Below are positions 1 to 8,659 of a DNA stretch of 64,000 bases, piece after piece. The translations under genes were made by a program, and so were the position numbers. A model generated the notes under the pieces. The model searched no databases. It worked only from the letters and a program-made list of their open reading frames with translations, and had not been told where the DNA came from. This stretch comes from Nostoc parmelioides FACHB-3921 (GTDB taxonomy: Bacteria > Cyanobacteriota > Cyanobacteriia > Cyanobacteriales > Nostocaceae). The DNA lies in assembly GCF_014696625.1 (NCBI RefSeq), contig NZ_JACJQL010000008.1:62001-126000 (forward strand), written 5' to 3'. Position 1 is the first letter of the stretch; each line of letters starts with the position of its first letter.

Positions 1-567
1 TCCCACCATCAACATTGACCAAACAATACCCACCACTTGAGAACGGTTATCTTCTTCCGAGATATCCACCAACAAAGCAGCAAAAGACGTACCACTAGCA
101 CAAATCGCTAGACCATATACCGCAAAAACTAAAGCCAGAAGTGATGTCCAGCCAACAGTTTGAGTAGTCCACACCCAACCACTAGAGCTATTGGCGACAC
201 TATTTAACTGCCAAATTACTTGGACAGCCAAAAAAGATGCGATCGCAAATATTGCCGCCCCCACCCAAACATAAGCTGTGCGATGATAACCCCACAAAGG
301 TTTGGCATCAGAAATCTGACCAAACCAGATGCGAGAAGGAGAGACAAAGGCAGGTAATGCTAAAACCAACGCCACCAACGTCGCCGGAATTGCTATCTCT
401 TGAATCATGACTCTGTTCAGTACACCCAGAGTCAAAATTGACATCATACTCAGACCCATTTGAAAGAGTCCGAGTCGAAACACGGTCAGTAAGTCAACTC
501 TCTTGACTGACTCAGGCTTGATTGATTGACCTGATTCGGGATCTGGTAAAAAATTGCTAGTCGCCAT
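1..567 (-). CDS. PucC/BCD-type MFS transporter, N-terminal part (runs off the window)
   Basis: The first 189 codons of a membrane protein read from an ATG at 567 to the window edge with no stop. The N-terminus is short and soluble, followed by hydrophobic segments (near residues 30-75, 97-115 and 135-165) and a conserved loop with SPSRIWFGQISD and WGYHRTAYVW. That loop is typical of the BCD/PucC branch of the major facilitator superfamily, which in phototrophs is linked to chlorophyll or light-harvesting complex assembly. Family assignment rests on these motifs. The C-terminal half lies outside the window, so substrate and length cannot be judged. Confidence 0.75.
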   Translation of the reverse strand, partial: MATSNFLPDPESGQSIKPESVKRVDLLTVFRLGLFQMGLSMMSILTLGVLNRVMIQEIAIPATLVALVLALPAFVSPSRIWFGQISDAKPLWGYHRTAYVWVGAAIFAIASFLAVQVIWQLNSVANSSSGWVWTTQTVGWTSLLALVFAVYGLAICASGTSFAALLVDISEEDNRSQVVGIVWSMLMVG

Positions 568-599
568 TATAACTTGGATGAGAAACAGTACAGGATTTA

Positions 600-686
600 T
601 ACCAATTCAAAATTCAAAATTAAGAAACCTATATTTTGCAAAGGTTTCTGGGTTCGGATTTGTATCAGAATTTTAGTGAAATGGTA
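600..686. mobile_element. 87-bp MITE-like element, TACCAATT family
   Basis: The segment starts TACCAATTCAAAATT and ends with the imperfect inverse (GTGAAATGGTA). TTA lies directly on both sides (597-599 and 687-689), which looks like a 3-bp target duplication. It has no coding capacity. Other copies with similar ends lie at 18071-18176 and 28878-29031. It sits between the carrier gene and sbcD. Confidence 0.55.
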
Positions 687-742
687 TTAGCCTTTCTTTA
701 ACTTAAGATAAACCCTGATAACAATTCAGGAACCACTGACTA

Positions 743-1975
743 TTAACTGTTGATCAAATCTTCTGCTAACAACTGTTCTGCGGCTTCTAGCATGGAGGCT
801 GATATCTCTTTGAGGTCTTCACGATTTTGTAAGTAAGTTTTTAATGCTTCCATTGGGTCGATGCTGCTACTTGCACTTAATTCAGGAATCCGGGGTCTAG
901 CCAACTGACTTAATAATTCTGCTTGAATGGTGTAGGTGTGAGCGGAACTTAACGCAGAATGTAGGGAGGCGTTATCAATCACATCCATCTGTTCGGAACG
1001 GAGTTTGTAAATTAGCCGGACTACAGCATCTTGAATATCATGTTTAGCGATCGCCTTTACAATAGCAGCTTGTGGATCATCTGCTTTTGATACATCCACT
1101 TCTATGGTGCGAAAAGTCCGGACGGGTAAGGGACAAAACTCCCACTCCACATTACCCCGTTCCAGTTCAATCATTACATAACCCTTATCCTCTTTCTCCT
1201 CGCTAAAATCTACCCGTTCAATACTCCCCGGATAAATCACTGGCGGGTTATTAGATTTATTCAAATTTTGATGACGGTGGACGTGTCCCAAGGCAACATA
1301 ATCAAAGCAAGGACGAGTCAGCAAAGATAAAGGTAAAGTAAAACCTTTACCCACAGCTAAATAGCGTTCAGCCCCCAACGTCGCGTTATCAGCCATCAGA
1401 TGAGCTAAAAGCACAGTTGGTACATCAGGGTCAAGACGACGAATTTCCCCTTCCATCACCACTTGCAGACGTTCTGTTAATAGTTGATTGACTTCAGCCA
1501 ACCCCAAACCTTCTGTTTCTTGGCGTGTCATCAGTGTGGAACGAGTTAGCCAAGGTAAAGTAATCACCTGCACTTTGCCGTTACGAGTTTGGATATGATG
1601 AGTCATTAACCTATCACCAACCACAAACCCCGGCACTCCCAAAGTGCGGTAAATATTTAAACTAGCGCCTCCTTGTCCTTGGGAATGTTGGTCATGGTTC
1701 CCCACCAACAACACCGTCGGAATTTCAGCATCCACAAGACGACGAAATTGACTAGCAAAAGCTTCTTGCACATAGGGCGGCGGCGTAGCATCAGGAAACG
1801 CATCACCACCAAATATGACTAAATCTACAGCATCTCCCAACGCCCGATCAATACATACAGATAAAGTATTGACAAAATCCTCCAATCGCGTGTTTAGTCC
1901 CGTGGCGCTGTTAATGCGTCCGTGAGAAAAACCGCTTCCCATGTGGATATCGGAGAGATGGAGGATTTTAATCAT
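743..1975 (-). CDS. sbcD: Exonuclease subunit SbcD (Mre11-like nuclease)
   Basis: This 410-residue calcineurin-like phosphoesterase carries the metal-binding set of the SbcD/Mre11 family: DIHMG (D9, H11), GGD (residues 56-58), GNHD (92-95) and GHVH near residue 230. SbcD with the SMC-like ATPase SbcC opens hairpins and processes DNA ends during repair. Length is normal for the family. No sbcC lies next to it; the neighbours are an MFS carrier gene and cysH. The ATG at 1975 is preceded by four TAGTCAA heptamers rather than a clear ribosome binding site. Confidence 0.9.
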   Translation of the reverse strand: MIKILHLSDIHMGSGFSHGRINSATGLNTRLEDFVNTLSVCIDRALGDAVDLVIFGGDAFPDATPPPYVQEAFASQFRRLVDAEIPTVLLVGNHDQHSQGQGGASLNIYRTLGVPGFVVGDRLMTHHIQTRNGKVQVITLPWLTRSTLMTRQETEGLGLAEVNQLLTERLQVVMEGEIRRLDPDVPTVLLAHLMADNATLGAERYLAVGKGFTLPLSLLTRPCFDYVALGHVHRHQNLNKSNNPPVIYPGSIERVDFSEEKEDKGYVMIELERGNVEWEFCPLPVRTFRTIEVDVSKADDPQAAIVKAIAKHDIQDAVVRLIYKLRSEQMDVIDNASLHSALSSAHTYTIQAELLSQLARPRIPELSASSSIDPMEALKTYLQNREDLKEISASMLEAAEQLLAEDLINS

Positions 1976-1978
1976 GAT

Positions 1979-2006
1979 TAGTCAATAGTCAATAGTCAAT
2001 AGTCAA
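1979..2006. repeat. Heptamer tandem repeat (TAGTCAA x4)
   Basis: Four perfect TAGTCAA units lie directly upstream of the sbcD start codon. Related degenerate units continue to about 2100. This is the short tandemly repeated class common in Nostoc-type genomes. Confidence 0.85.
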
Positions 2007-2097
2007 TATTAATGGTTGTTTTCAGCGTTGAACCATTGACTGTTAAATAGTTAACATCTTTGTGTTGAACTATGGACTGTGGACTACTGACCACTGA

Positions 2098-2823
2098 CTA
2101 AATGTGAATCCCACATTCAGTTTTATTGCTTCCTCTCCAGCGTCCGGCGCGTTCATCTTCGCCTTCGCCTACTTTGGTGGTGATGGGTTCATCACCAATG
2201 CTGGGATAACCTTGGTCATGGAGTGGGTTGTAAATCACACCATGTTCGGCTACGTAAGCCCAACTATCTTGACGTGTCCAAGTAGCTAGGGGATTTATTT
2301 TCAAACGACCTTTGCCATCTAATTCAAATACAGGCATATTAGCGCGGGTAACGGCTTGATCACGGCGACGGCCAGTAATCCAAGCGACGGTGTTGAGTTC
2401 GTCTAAACCCCGTTGTAGAGGTTCAATTTTAGTAACTTGGTGAAATTGTGTAATATCTTTATCCCAAAGCGCCTCACCATATTTAGCAGTAAAGGCTTCG
2501 CGGGTGTCTACATCTGGAGTTTTGTAGGTTTGTAAATCTAGGTTATATATTTCTTTCGCTTTTGCAACGAGTTCTAAAGTTTGTTGAAAGTGGAACAGAG
2601 TATCGAGAAAGATTACAGGTACTGGTTGTTTGAGTTCACTATAAAGGATATGGGTAATTACTAAGTCATCCACATTAAAGGCGCTAGTTTGTACCAACCC
2701 TGTGGGGATATGCTCTATAGACCATGCCAGAATTTCTTTAGGAGTGGCAGTTTCAAACTGTTGATTTAATTCATCTAAATTAAATTCGTTTGTTTGGGTT
2801 TTAAATGCCGTAGAAGCTGTCAT
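2098..2823 (-). CDS. cysH: Phosphoadenylyl-sulfate (PAPS) reductase
   Basis: The 241-residue protein reduces activated sulfate to sulfite in assimilation. It has the adenylylsulfate-binding fold with ITGRRRDQ and NPLATW, and ends in the family's catalytic tail KTECGIHI. The cysteine of that tail is the only cysteine in the protein, so the CC...CxxC iron-sulfur ligands of APS reductases are absent. That supports PAPS as substrate with a thioredoxin- or glutaredoxin-type donor. The ATG at 2823 is preceded by GGAAAC. No other sulfur gene is adjacent. Confidence 0.9.
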   Translation of the reverse strand: MTASTAFKTQTNEFNLDELNQQFETATPKEILAWSIEHIPTGLVQTSAFNVDDLVITHILYSELKQPVPVIFLDTLFHFQQTLELVAKAKEIYNLDLQTYKTPDVDTREAFTAKYGEALWDKDITQFHQVTKIEPLQRGLDELNTVAWITGRRRDQAVTRANMPVFELDGKGRLKINPLATWTRQDSWAYVAEHGVIYNPLHDQGYPSIGDEPITTKVGEGEDERAGRWRGSNKTECGIHI

Positions 2824-3197
2824 GAGAGTTTCCGTTAAATGTTGTTACCTTGATTAAAATTAATTTTAGACTAAAAAGGCACACAACTCTCTCGGATATG
2901 AGGGAATATAGGTAATTATATTGTACGGAAATTACTACTTTAAAAGATATACGTTCTCAGGAGAGTGTACTGCTGCACATTTATATATTCAAACTTTATT
3001 AATAAAAAATTAATAATATTATTTACTAATCATTTAGGTTCCCTAACTAAAATTATTGTCTCATGGACTGTTAAGTAATTACTCTCACATTTACTAAGAA
3101 GGGTTACGCTATTTTAAGTTTTAACTTGCTTTTATAGTTATTTATACGGAAACTGATATCTTTAGGTACAACAGCTATATTAAGGGATTCTACAAAA
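2824..3197. other. AT-rich spacer between divergent cysH and a small ORF
   Basis: About 370 bp of AT-rich sequence that must hold the cysH promoter (minus) and that of the small ORF at 3198 (plus). I see no inverted repeat element or known regulatory motif that I can name with confidence. Confidence 0.4.
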
Positions 3198-3302
3198 ATG
3201 AAGAATACCAAATTACCAACTCCATTACGTGAGTATGTAATGATGGGTGGTTTGATCGCTCTAACCAGTGCTAGTATCATCACTATCATGAGCGTGTTTT
3301 AA
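3198..3302 (+). CDS. Small single-span membrane protein (34 aa), unknown
   Basis: An ATG at 3198 opens 34 codons ending in TAA. Residues 1-12 are polar and basic (KNTKLPTPLREY). Residues 14-33 are hydrophobic (MMGGLIALTSASIITIMSV) and long enough for one membrane span. AAGGGA lies about 11 bases before the ATG, and a good intrinsic terminator follows 50 bp after the stop, so it looks like a monocistronic unit. I do not recognise the family. Small membrane proteins of this size occur in cyanobacterial photosynthetic complexes, but nothing here ties it to one. Confidence 0.5.
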   Translation: MKNTKLPTPLREYVMMGGLIALTSASIITIMSVF

Positions 3303-3349
3303 AGGTTTTCAGATTAAAACATTAACAATTTAGGCAAATAAAATTTACA

Positions 3350-3381
3350 AAACTCCGCTCAGTTTATGAGTGGAGTTTTTA
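3350..3381 (+). terminator. Intrinsic terminator after the small membrane ORF
   Basis: A 10-bp stem (AACTCCGCTC with GAGTGGAGTT, one G-U pair) and a 7-base loop run into TTTTT. It lies between the small ORF and the GTG start of the next gene at 3414. Confidence 0.75.
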
Positions 3382-3413
3382 AGTTTTGTGTTTAATTCCT
3401 CGGAGAAAGCAAC

Positions 3414-4325
3414 GTGACTAGGACTGAAGGCAAAATCTTATTAAAACCAGACACATTGTGGGAACAGGTAAAAAAACAAACGGAATACGCTTTAAATTGT
3501 GGTGTGTTGCTATCGATACCCACAGAATTTGAATTTGTTGAGCAGGATGGGGTTAATTTTTTGGTACGAATTTTATCTAACCTTGACCGTAAAAATGCAG
3601 ACAAGAAAAAACGAGAGAAGAAATCTGCTGGTAAAGAGTTTAACCCCTTTCTTCCTTACGAACAGGATTTATTTGTAGCGGATATTTCCGACACTCATGT
3701 ATGTATATTTAATAAATTTAATGTTGTTGACTATCACTTATTGATTATCACCCGTGATTTTGAAGAGCAGGAAAAGTTGCTAACGTTAGCGGACTTTACT
3801 GCAATGTGGGCTTGTTTAGCAGGAATTGATGGTTTAGCATTCTACAACGGAGGGAAACTTGCAGGTGCTAGCCAGCGACATAAACACTTGCAACTAGTAC
3901 CGTTACCATTTACAGCATCAGCACCGCAGATACCCATTGCGCCACTATTCGCATCGGCAAAATTTGAGGAATATATTGCAACTATACCAGGGCTTCCATT
4001 CGTCCATGCTTTCGCTAGTTTACAGCCTGCTTGGGTAGATTCTCCGTTGATAGGGGCTGACGCAACTTTAGAAATCTACCATAAATTACTGCGTGCTGTG
4101 GGTTTAGGGGCGGTTGATGATGATAGACAATCGGGTGCTTATAATTTACTAGCAACTAGAGAATGGATGTTAATCGTACCGCGATCGCAAGAACATTTCC
4201 AATCCATTTCCGTAAATTCCTTGGGGTTTGCGGGTGCTTTGTTAGTGAAAAACGCGTCGGAAATGCAAATCCTCAAGCAACACGGCCCAATGAACATTCT
4301 CAAGGAAGTAGCGATCGCTTACTGA
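3414..4325 (+). CDS. ATP adenylyltransferase (Ap4A phosphorylase)
   Basis: The 303-residue protein splits diadenosine tetraphosphate by phosphorolysis to ADP and ATP. The histidine-triad-like motif H156-K-H158-L-Q160, followed by LVPLP, is the catalytic signature of the Ap4A phosphorylase branch. The N-terminal half contains the conserved NPFLPYEQDLFV and NKFNVVDYHLLIITR stretches. The start is GTG, preceded by a GGAG-like site (cctcggagaaagc). Length is normal for the family. It stands alone, after the terminator of the small ORF and convergent with the unknown gene at 4380. Confidence 0.85.
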   Translation: MTRTEGKILLKPDTLWEQVKKQTEYALNCGVLLSIPTEFEFVEQDGVNFLVRILSNLDRKNADKKKREKKSAGKEFNPFLPYEQDLFVADISDTHVCIFNKFNVVDYHLLIITRDFEEQEKLLTLADFTAMWACLAGIDGLAFYNGGKLAGASQRHKHLQLVPLPFTASAPQIPIAPLFASAKFEEYIATIPGLPFVHAFASLQPAWVDSPLIGADATLEIYHKLLRAVGLGAVDDDRQSGAYNLLATREWMLIVPRSQEHFQSISVNSLGFAGALLVKNASEMQILKQHGPMNILKEVAIAY

Positions 4326-4379
4326 GGGACACAGCCCATCGCCATCAATAGTTATTAGTTAATTATGCTCCAAGTCTTC

Positions 4380-5303
4380 CTAATTTCTATTACTTCCCTC
4401 CAGCAGTTTAATTCTGTCTCCACTTGAGCCATATAATTCTACAAATCTTTTAAACAGCAGCATATTTGCTTGTTTAGAAAATCTGCTTAATTTAAATAAA
4501 CGTTCTATATTGACTTCAGCTAAATTACGTAGATAAGGTAAGTCTTCAAAGAGAGTTAAACAAGATGCAAAATGTAATAATATTTGTAACAATGGTTTTG
4601 GCCAATCTAGGTCACTATAGATTTCTATAAATAACTGGTGTTCTCGCTCAGTGAGAGGGAAAGCATAAAATATCACCGTTATTCTTTTGCCATCGTAAAC
4701 TGGAATACTCAGTTCAATTGTATAAGGAGTATGTAAAATTAAATCTACTTCTACTATCGGTTGCCTCCAAATTCTCAAAGCATTGATAGGCGAATCTAAG
4801 AGTGTATTGAATTTGATGATTCCCCCAAAATTGGTTTGTTGAAAGTCGCTAACACTCAATATTCTTAAATTATTTAAACTAAATTTGTGAATAGTCTCTA
4901 AATGTTTAAGATTTAATAAATGATAAATTTGGCAAAGATAAGGAAAGGGGAGAATATACTCCTGGCTAATCATGTGTCGTTTTTTCAATGCAAATCGACT
5001 TGCTGGATTTTGACATAATAAGCCTATCTCTTCATCAGAGCCATTTTCTGGCTTTAAATACAACCAACTTATGAAGAAAAATGATGTTGTCAAGAGCTGA
5101 AAAACTTCTCTTGTGGAAATATAACCATCGGCAAAGGCAGACATACTTCTATCTGTGAGTCCAAATAGCCAAGATGGAATCCCTAGTAGCCAAACTCCTG
5201 TTTTCAGTTTATTTATAAATTGATAAAATTCTAATTCAATAGAATTACTAGTCTCTTGTTTATCTTCTATATGATGGGTTTCTTTAGATAAATTATCAAC
5301 CAT
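4380..5303 (-). CDS. Hypothetical protein (307 aa)
   Basis: I do not recognise this protein. It starts with a polar 30-residue segment, then has a moderately hydrophobic stretch (GVWLLGIPSWLFGLTD) and another near residues 90-105 (LTTSFFFISWLYL). The rest is mixed alpha/beta, rich in Leu, Ile and Phe, with no catalytic motif I can name. Codon use is AT-rich like the surrounding spacers. The two hydrophobic stretches suggest membrane association, which is inference. It converges on the Ap4A phosphorylase gene with about 50 bp between stops. Confidence 0.65.
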   Translation of the reverse strand: MVDNLSKETHHIEDKQETSNSIELEFYQFINKLKTGVWLLGIPSWLFGLTDRSMSAFADGYISTREVFQLLTTSFFFISWLYLKPENGSDEEIGLLCQNPASRFALKKRHMISQEYILPFPYLCQIYHLLNLKHLETIHKFSLNNLRILSVSDFQQTNFGGIIKFNTLLDSPINALRIWRQPIVEVDLILHTPYTIELSIPVYDGKRITVIFYAFPLTEREHQLFIEIYSDLDWPKPLLQILLHFASCLTLFEDLPYLRNLAEVNIERLFKLSRFSKQANMLLFKRFVELYGSSGDRIKLLEGSNRN

Positions 5304-5548
5304 ACTGATTAAAATTAAACATTAGCTACTATCTTCATGTTAATGAGACTTAACAAAGTGGAACTCTATCCCTAGCCGGAGTATAGATGTCTCAATACTC
5401 TGATTTTTAGACAAAATAGTCTTAATAGAATAGAACTAGAGAGAGAGGAGCTATTAAAGATAATTTTTCAGATAGTTGCAAGAAGATTAACCAAGTTCAT
5501 GAGGTCGTTTTACAATCAAGAGTTGAAAGCATTGGCTCTCAAAAAATA

Positions 5549-5749
5549 TCATCCCTGATTTCTAAGAGTTAAATAGCAATGAATATATTGTAAGCAATCT
5601 CTGACAATTGCTGAGGAATCTTTACGGAAATCCGATTTGATTATTGACAAAATCTCAGCATCAGTAAGCGAGAAATCGCTTACAGGATGATTATTTTTGT
5701 AGACAATACCCGACCTACTGACATTATAAAAATAAAGTAATAATCCCAT
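5549..5749 (-). CDS. Possible small hypothetical protein (66 aa)
   Basis: An ATG-initiated ORF of 66 codons lies alone in a 514-bp spacer. The central part (SLTDAEILSIIKSDFRKDSS) looks like a charged helix, so it may be a real small protein or the tail of a decayed gene. I recognise no family and see no strong ribosome binding site. The flanking sequence (5304-5548 and 5750-5817) shows nothing else that I can name. Confidence 0.3.
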   Translation of the reverse strand: MGLLLYFYNVSRSGIVYKNNHPVSDFSLTDAEILSIIKSDFRKDSSAIVRDCLQYIHCYLTLRNQG

Positions 5750-5817
5750 AGAATTATTACTATTAAAGATGTATTATTTGTAAGTATTTTCCAAAAATTA
5801 TCTTCCATTTGGTAGTA

Positions 5818-6306
5818 ATGACCATCCGTCATGCGACTACAACTGATTTGCCTACAATTATAGGCATTTATAATGCTGCTGTTCCTAGCCGCATGGCAAC
5901 TGCTGATTTAAAACCAGTTTCAGTAGAAAGTCGTCTTGCTTGGTTCCAAGGGCGATCGCCTAACTTTCGTCCCCTATGGGTAATCGAACAAGACGGAGTA
6001 ATTGCTGGGTGGCTGAGTTTCCAATCATTTTACGGACGGCCAGCCTACGCTGCAACGGCTGAACTTAGTATTTACATCGCCCCAGCTTTTCATCGGTGCG
6101 GTTTAGGTAAGCAATTGTTAGCCAAAGCAATTGAGGAAAGTCCCAATTTAGGTTTAAAAACCCTATTGGGGTTTATTTTCGCTCACAATCAACCAAGTTT
6201 GCACCTGTTTGAAACTTTCGGCTTTCAAAAATGGGGATATTTACCCCAAGTTGCAGACTTGGATGGCGTGGAACGCGATTTAGTAATTATGGGGTTGCGA
6301 ATTTAA
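5818..6306 (+). CDS. GNAT-family N-acetyltransferase (phosphinothricin acetyltransferase-like)
   Basis: This 162-residue GNAT protein resembles the phosphinothricin/methionine sulfoximine acetyltransferase group: an N-terminal RHATTTDLPTIIGIYN, a GWLSFQSFYGRPAY segment, ELSIYIAPAFHRCGLGKQLL as the acetyl-CoA pyrophosphate loop, and GFIFAHNQPSLHLFETFGF near the end. Acetyl-CoA donates to an amino group; the true substrate cannot be read from sequence. The frame extends to a TTG at 5809, but the ATG at 5818 begins the conserved TIRHAT sequence and is preferred. Confidence 0.85.
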   Translation: MTIRHATTTDLPTIIGIYNAAVPSRMATADLKPVSVESRLAWFQGRSPNFRPLWVIEQDGVIAGWLSFQSFYGRPAYAATAELSIYIAPAFHRCGLGKQLLAKAIEESPNLGLKTLLGFIFAHNQPSLHLFETFGFQKWGYLPQVADLDGVERDLVIMGLRI

Positions 6307-6430
6307 TTTTTTAACTTTGAAAGCAATCAGTTTTAGTACTGGAGCAATTGATAGTTTAGCGATCGCTTATCTCATGATTACACGGCAGGCTATACCTTTG
6401 GTAAACTGCACTGACACCTGACCAAATAAA

Positions 6431-7006
6431 TTACCAAATCCTTTCCAAGTCCAATACAAAACCCTTTAAAATATCTTCCCCTGATATAGTCGCAGGAGAT
6501 TCCAAAACTTCAACCTCTTTTCCTTGCCGATAAATTTCAACTTGACGATATTTACGATTAATTAAAAAACCTAAACTTACACCATTATCTAAATATTCCC
6601 TCATCTTTTCTTGTGCAGCCTTCAAACTATCACTGGGTGAAAGTAACTCAATGACAAAATCAGGACAAATAGGAGGGAACTTTTCCTTTTGTTCGTCTGT
6701 TAAAGTATTCCATCTTTCTGAATTTATCCAAGCAGCATCAGGAGAACGGTCTGCACCATTAGGCAATTTAAAGCAAGTTGAAGAATCAAAAGCGATACCA
6801 GTACCATCAGTATCAGTCCAGTTAAATAATTGTTGATTTAGTCTGCCATTACGATTCCCCGTTTCTCCTCCCGTAGGTGGCATAATAATTAATTCTCCTG
6901 TGGCGGTGCGTTCAAACTTCAAGTCCCTATTTGCTTGACATAGATTAAAAAATTGCTCATCTGTGAGTTCCAATACTGGTTTAAGATTGACTGTGAAAGC
7001 ATTCAT
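6431..7006 (-). CDS. Uma2 family (DUF820) putative restriction-endonuclease-like protein
   Basis: The 191-residue protein has the PD-(D/E)XK-like core of the Uma2 family: DRSPDAAWI, then PDFVIELLSPSD, then KMREYLDNGVSLGFLI and VEIYRQGKEVEVL. These proteins are highly amplified in filamentous cyanobacteria and their role is unknown. A second member with little similarity lies at 40981-41628. It begins the accessory patch that runs to chlH. No partner gene overlaps it. Confidence 0.85.
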   Translation of the reverse strand: MNAFTVNLKPVLELTDEQFFNLCQANRDLKFERTATGELIIMPPTGGETGNRNGRLNQQLFNWTDTDGTGIAFDSSTCFKLPNGADRSPDAAWINSERWNTLTDEQKEKFPPICPDFVIELLSPSDSLKAAQEKMREYLDNGVSLGFLINRKYRQVEIYRQGKEVEVLESPATISGEDILKGFVLDLERIW

Positions 7007-7186
7007 AGTGATATTCCAGATTGAATATTAAAGCAGCAACTTTAACTACCTTAGATACTATTCTATATTCCATTAGCTCTTGGGCAGCGATACCTCCGGT
7101 AAGCTGCGCTAACGCACTCCACATTCTCAAAGGCGATCGCCTACGGTAAGCTAAATTTAGAGCAGAAAATTAAAACTGTAAATTTT

Positions 7187-7408
7187 ATGTCTAGCTATCA
7201 AGAAGTATTACAACAAGCTAAAAGTTTAAGCCCTGAAGAACAAATACGCTTAATTGCAGACTTATCTAGTCTAATTCGTCAACAAGTGGCGATGATATCT
7301 CAGCCAAAACGTAGCATTTTAGAATTGCGTGGGTTAGGTAAAGAAATCTGGAATGGGATTGATGCTCAAGAATATGTTAATCAGGAACGTGATTCATGGA
7401 ATGGTTAG
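7187..7408 (+). CDS. Putative antitoxin of a VapBC-like pair (73 aa)
   Basis: The small charged protein begins MSSYQEVLQQAKSLSPEEQI, a helix-rich N-terminus seen in many cyanobacterial antitoxin-like ORFs, and ends in a short polar tail. Its last 13 bases overlap the start of the PIN-domain gene in another frame, the usual coupling of toxin-antitoxin operons. I infer that it neutralises that PIN protein. The DNA-binding fold cannot be assigned by eye. Confidence 0.7.
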   Translation: MSSYQEVLQQAKSLSPEEQIRLIADLSSLIRQQVAMISQPKRSILELRGLGKEIWNGIDAQEYVNQERDSWNG

Positions 7409-7839
7409 CCCAGATACAGGGTCAAATTGTAGGATTAGATACTGCACCTCTAATTTATTTTATTGAAGAAAATCCTAATTATTTGAATGTTACAGATGCT
7501 TTCTTTGCAGCACTGTTTCGTGGTGAGTTTAGTGTTGTAACTTCAGTATTGACTATTACGGAAGTGTTAGTATATCCCTTGCGACAAGGAAATACAATAT
7601 TAGCTCAACAATATCGTGATATTTTGTTGAACTCTCAAGGGTTAACAACTATAGAAGTTTTTCCAGATATAGCTGAAACTGCTGCACAATTAAGAGCAAA
7701 CTACAATTTAAGAACCCCAGATGCTATTCAGATTGCTACTGCTATTCGTGGAGGAGCGTCATTTTTTTTAACGAATGATGCGCGTTTACCATCTTTACCA
7801 AGCTTACCAATATTAGTGTTAGAGCAATTGATAGTGTAA
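7396..7839 (+). CDS. PIN-domain ribonuclease toxin (VapC-like)
   Basis: The 147-residue protein has the four acidic positions expected of a PIN nuclease: D15 in GLDTAPLIYF, E in TITEVLVYP, D in RTPDAIQIATA and D in FLTNDARL. VapC-type toxins cleave RNA in a metal-dependent way and are held inactive by the upstream antitoxin. The ATG at 7396 lies inside the end of the antitoxin ORF. The acidic set is complete, so the nuclease looks intact. Confidence 0.85.
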   Translation: MEWLAQIQGQIVGLDTAPLIYFIEENPNYLNVTDAFFAALFRGEFSVVTSVLTITEVLVYPLRQGNTILAQQYRDILLNSQGLTTIEVFPDIAETAAQLRANYNLRTPDAIQIATAIRGGASFFLTNDARLPSLPSLPILVLEQLIV

Positions 7840-8040
7840 TATCTGTTGCGTTTTCTCTAGACGGCGAAAGAGCGATCGCCTGTTGATCACAATGGGCGAT
7901 AGCACTTCACATTCCCAAATGCGATCGCCTACAGTTGGTGGAATGTCATTGCATTCCCAAAACTTCCCAAAAGCGATACCTACGGTAAGCTACACTAATG
8001 CCTGTTTTAAAAGCAGTAAAATATACTTTATTTTCAGTAT
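7840..8040. repeat. HIP1-rich intergenic repeat cluster
   Basis: The spacer after the PIN gene is built from repeated pieces: GCGATCGCCT, 'cattcccaaa' and 'gcgatacctacggtaagc'. The same pieces recur at 7081-7160 and 8680-8830. No ORF or hairpin with a U-run is evident. Confidence 0.6.
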
Positions 8041-8397
8041 TCAATTATCAAGTTTGCGAATACGAATTGTTGTTGGTGTAATAACAGTGAAAGCACCTAT
8101 TAACTCAGAATTATGTTGATTAATTGTATTGGCAACAATCTCTGCTTTCCGGGTTGTCAATAAACCTGCTAACCGCAATAATATAACACCTGAAGCAATA
8201 CGTTGTAGGCGAAACACTAACTCACCAAAATCTTTGTCAGATGTTAATAATATTGCTTCTTCTTGGTTAGCTAAATCCAGCACCACGTCATCTGAAATTC
8301 CTCGCTCCATTTCAGCAACGTACCACACTAAATGGCTATCTTGGCGCAAACGCTCAACAATCTGCCAATCTAAATTTTCGTCTGCTAGAAATTTCAA
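8041..8397 (-). CDS. DUF5615 PIN-like protein, probable toxin of a DUF433/DUF5615 pair
   Basis: The 118-residue protein begins MKFLADENLDWQIVERLR and contains LLTSDKDFGELVF. This DENL...DxDFG pattern marks the DUF5615 branch of PIN-like nucleases. The upstream DUF433 gene overlaps it by four bases (stop and start share ATGA), which indicates translational coupling and a two-gene module. The acidic residues D7, E8 and the D of SDKDFG are present. By family analogy the pair acts as a toxin-antitoxin module, but that has not been shown here. Confidence 0.8.
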   Translation of the reverse strand: MKFLADENLDWQIVERLRQDSHLVWYVAEMERGISDDVVLDLANQEEAILLTSDKDFGELVFRLQRIASGVILLRLAGLLTTRKAEIVANTINQHNSELIGAFTVITPTTIRIRKLDN

Positions 8398-8639
8398 GAA
8401 GCGTTCTCAACAATGGGATAAATAACATCATATCGTAAAGCCTCAGCCGCAAATGCTAAAGCTGCTTGAACTGCTTCGCGTGTAAGTCGCGGGTGTGATT
8501 CTAAAATTTGTTCTGTGGTTTCACCAGCAGCTAACTTTTCTAGAATTAACTCAACGGTAATGCGTGTACCTGCAATTACAGGTTTTCCCATCATCACTTT
8601 TGGATCGGATACAACTATTTGTTTAAGCTGGTTTTGCAT
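8394..8639 (-). CDS. DUF433 protein, probable antitoxin partner
   Basis: The 81-residue protein has the DUF433 signature: VVSDPKVMMGKPVIAGTRIT, then EKLAAGETTEQILESHPRL and EAVQAALAFAAE, a winged or helix-turn-helix-like fold. DUF433 genes usually precede DUF5615 PIN-like genes, exactly as here with a 4-bp overlap. The upstream spacer (8640-8846) consists of HIP1 repeats that recur elsewhere in this patch. Confidence 0.85.
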   Translation of the reverse strand: MQNQLKQIVVSDPKVMMGKPVIAGTRITVELILEKLAAGETTEQILESHPRLTREAVQAALAFAAEALRYDVIYPIVENAS

Positions 8640-8659
8640 TGTCTTGGCTCATTGCTCGC

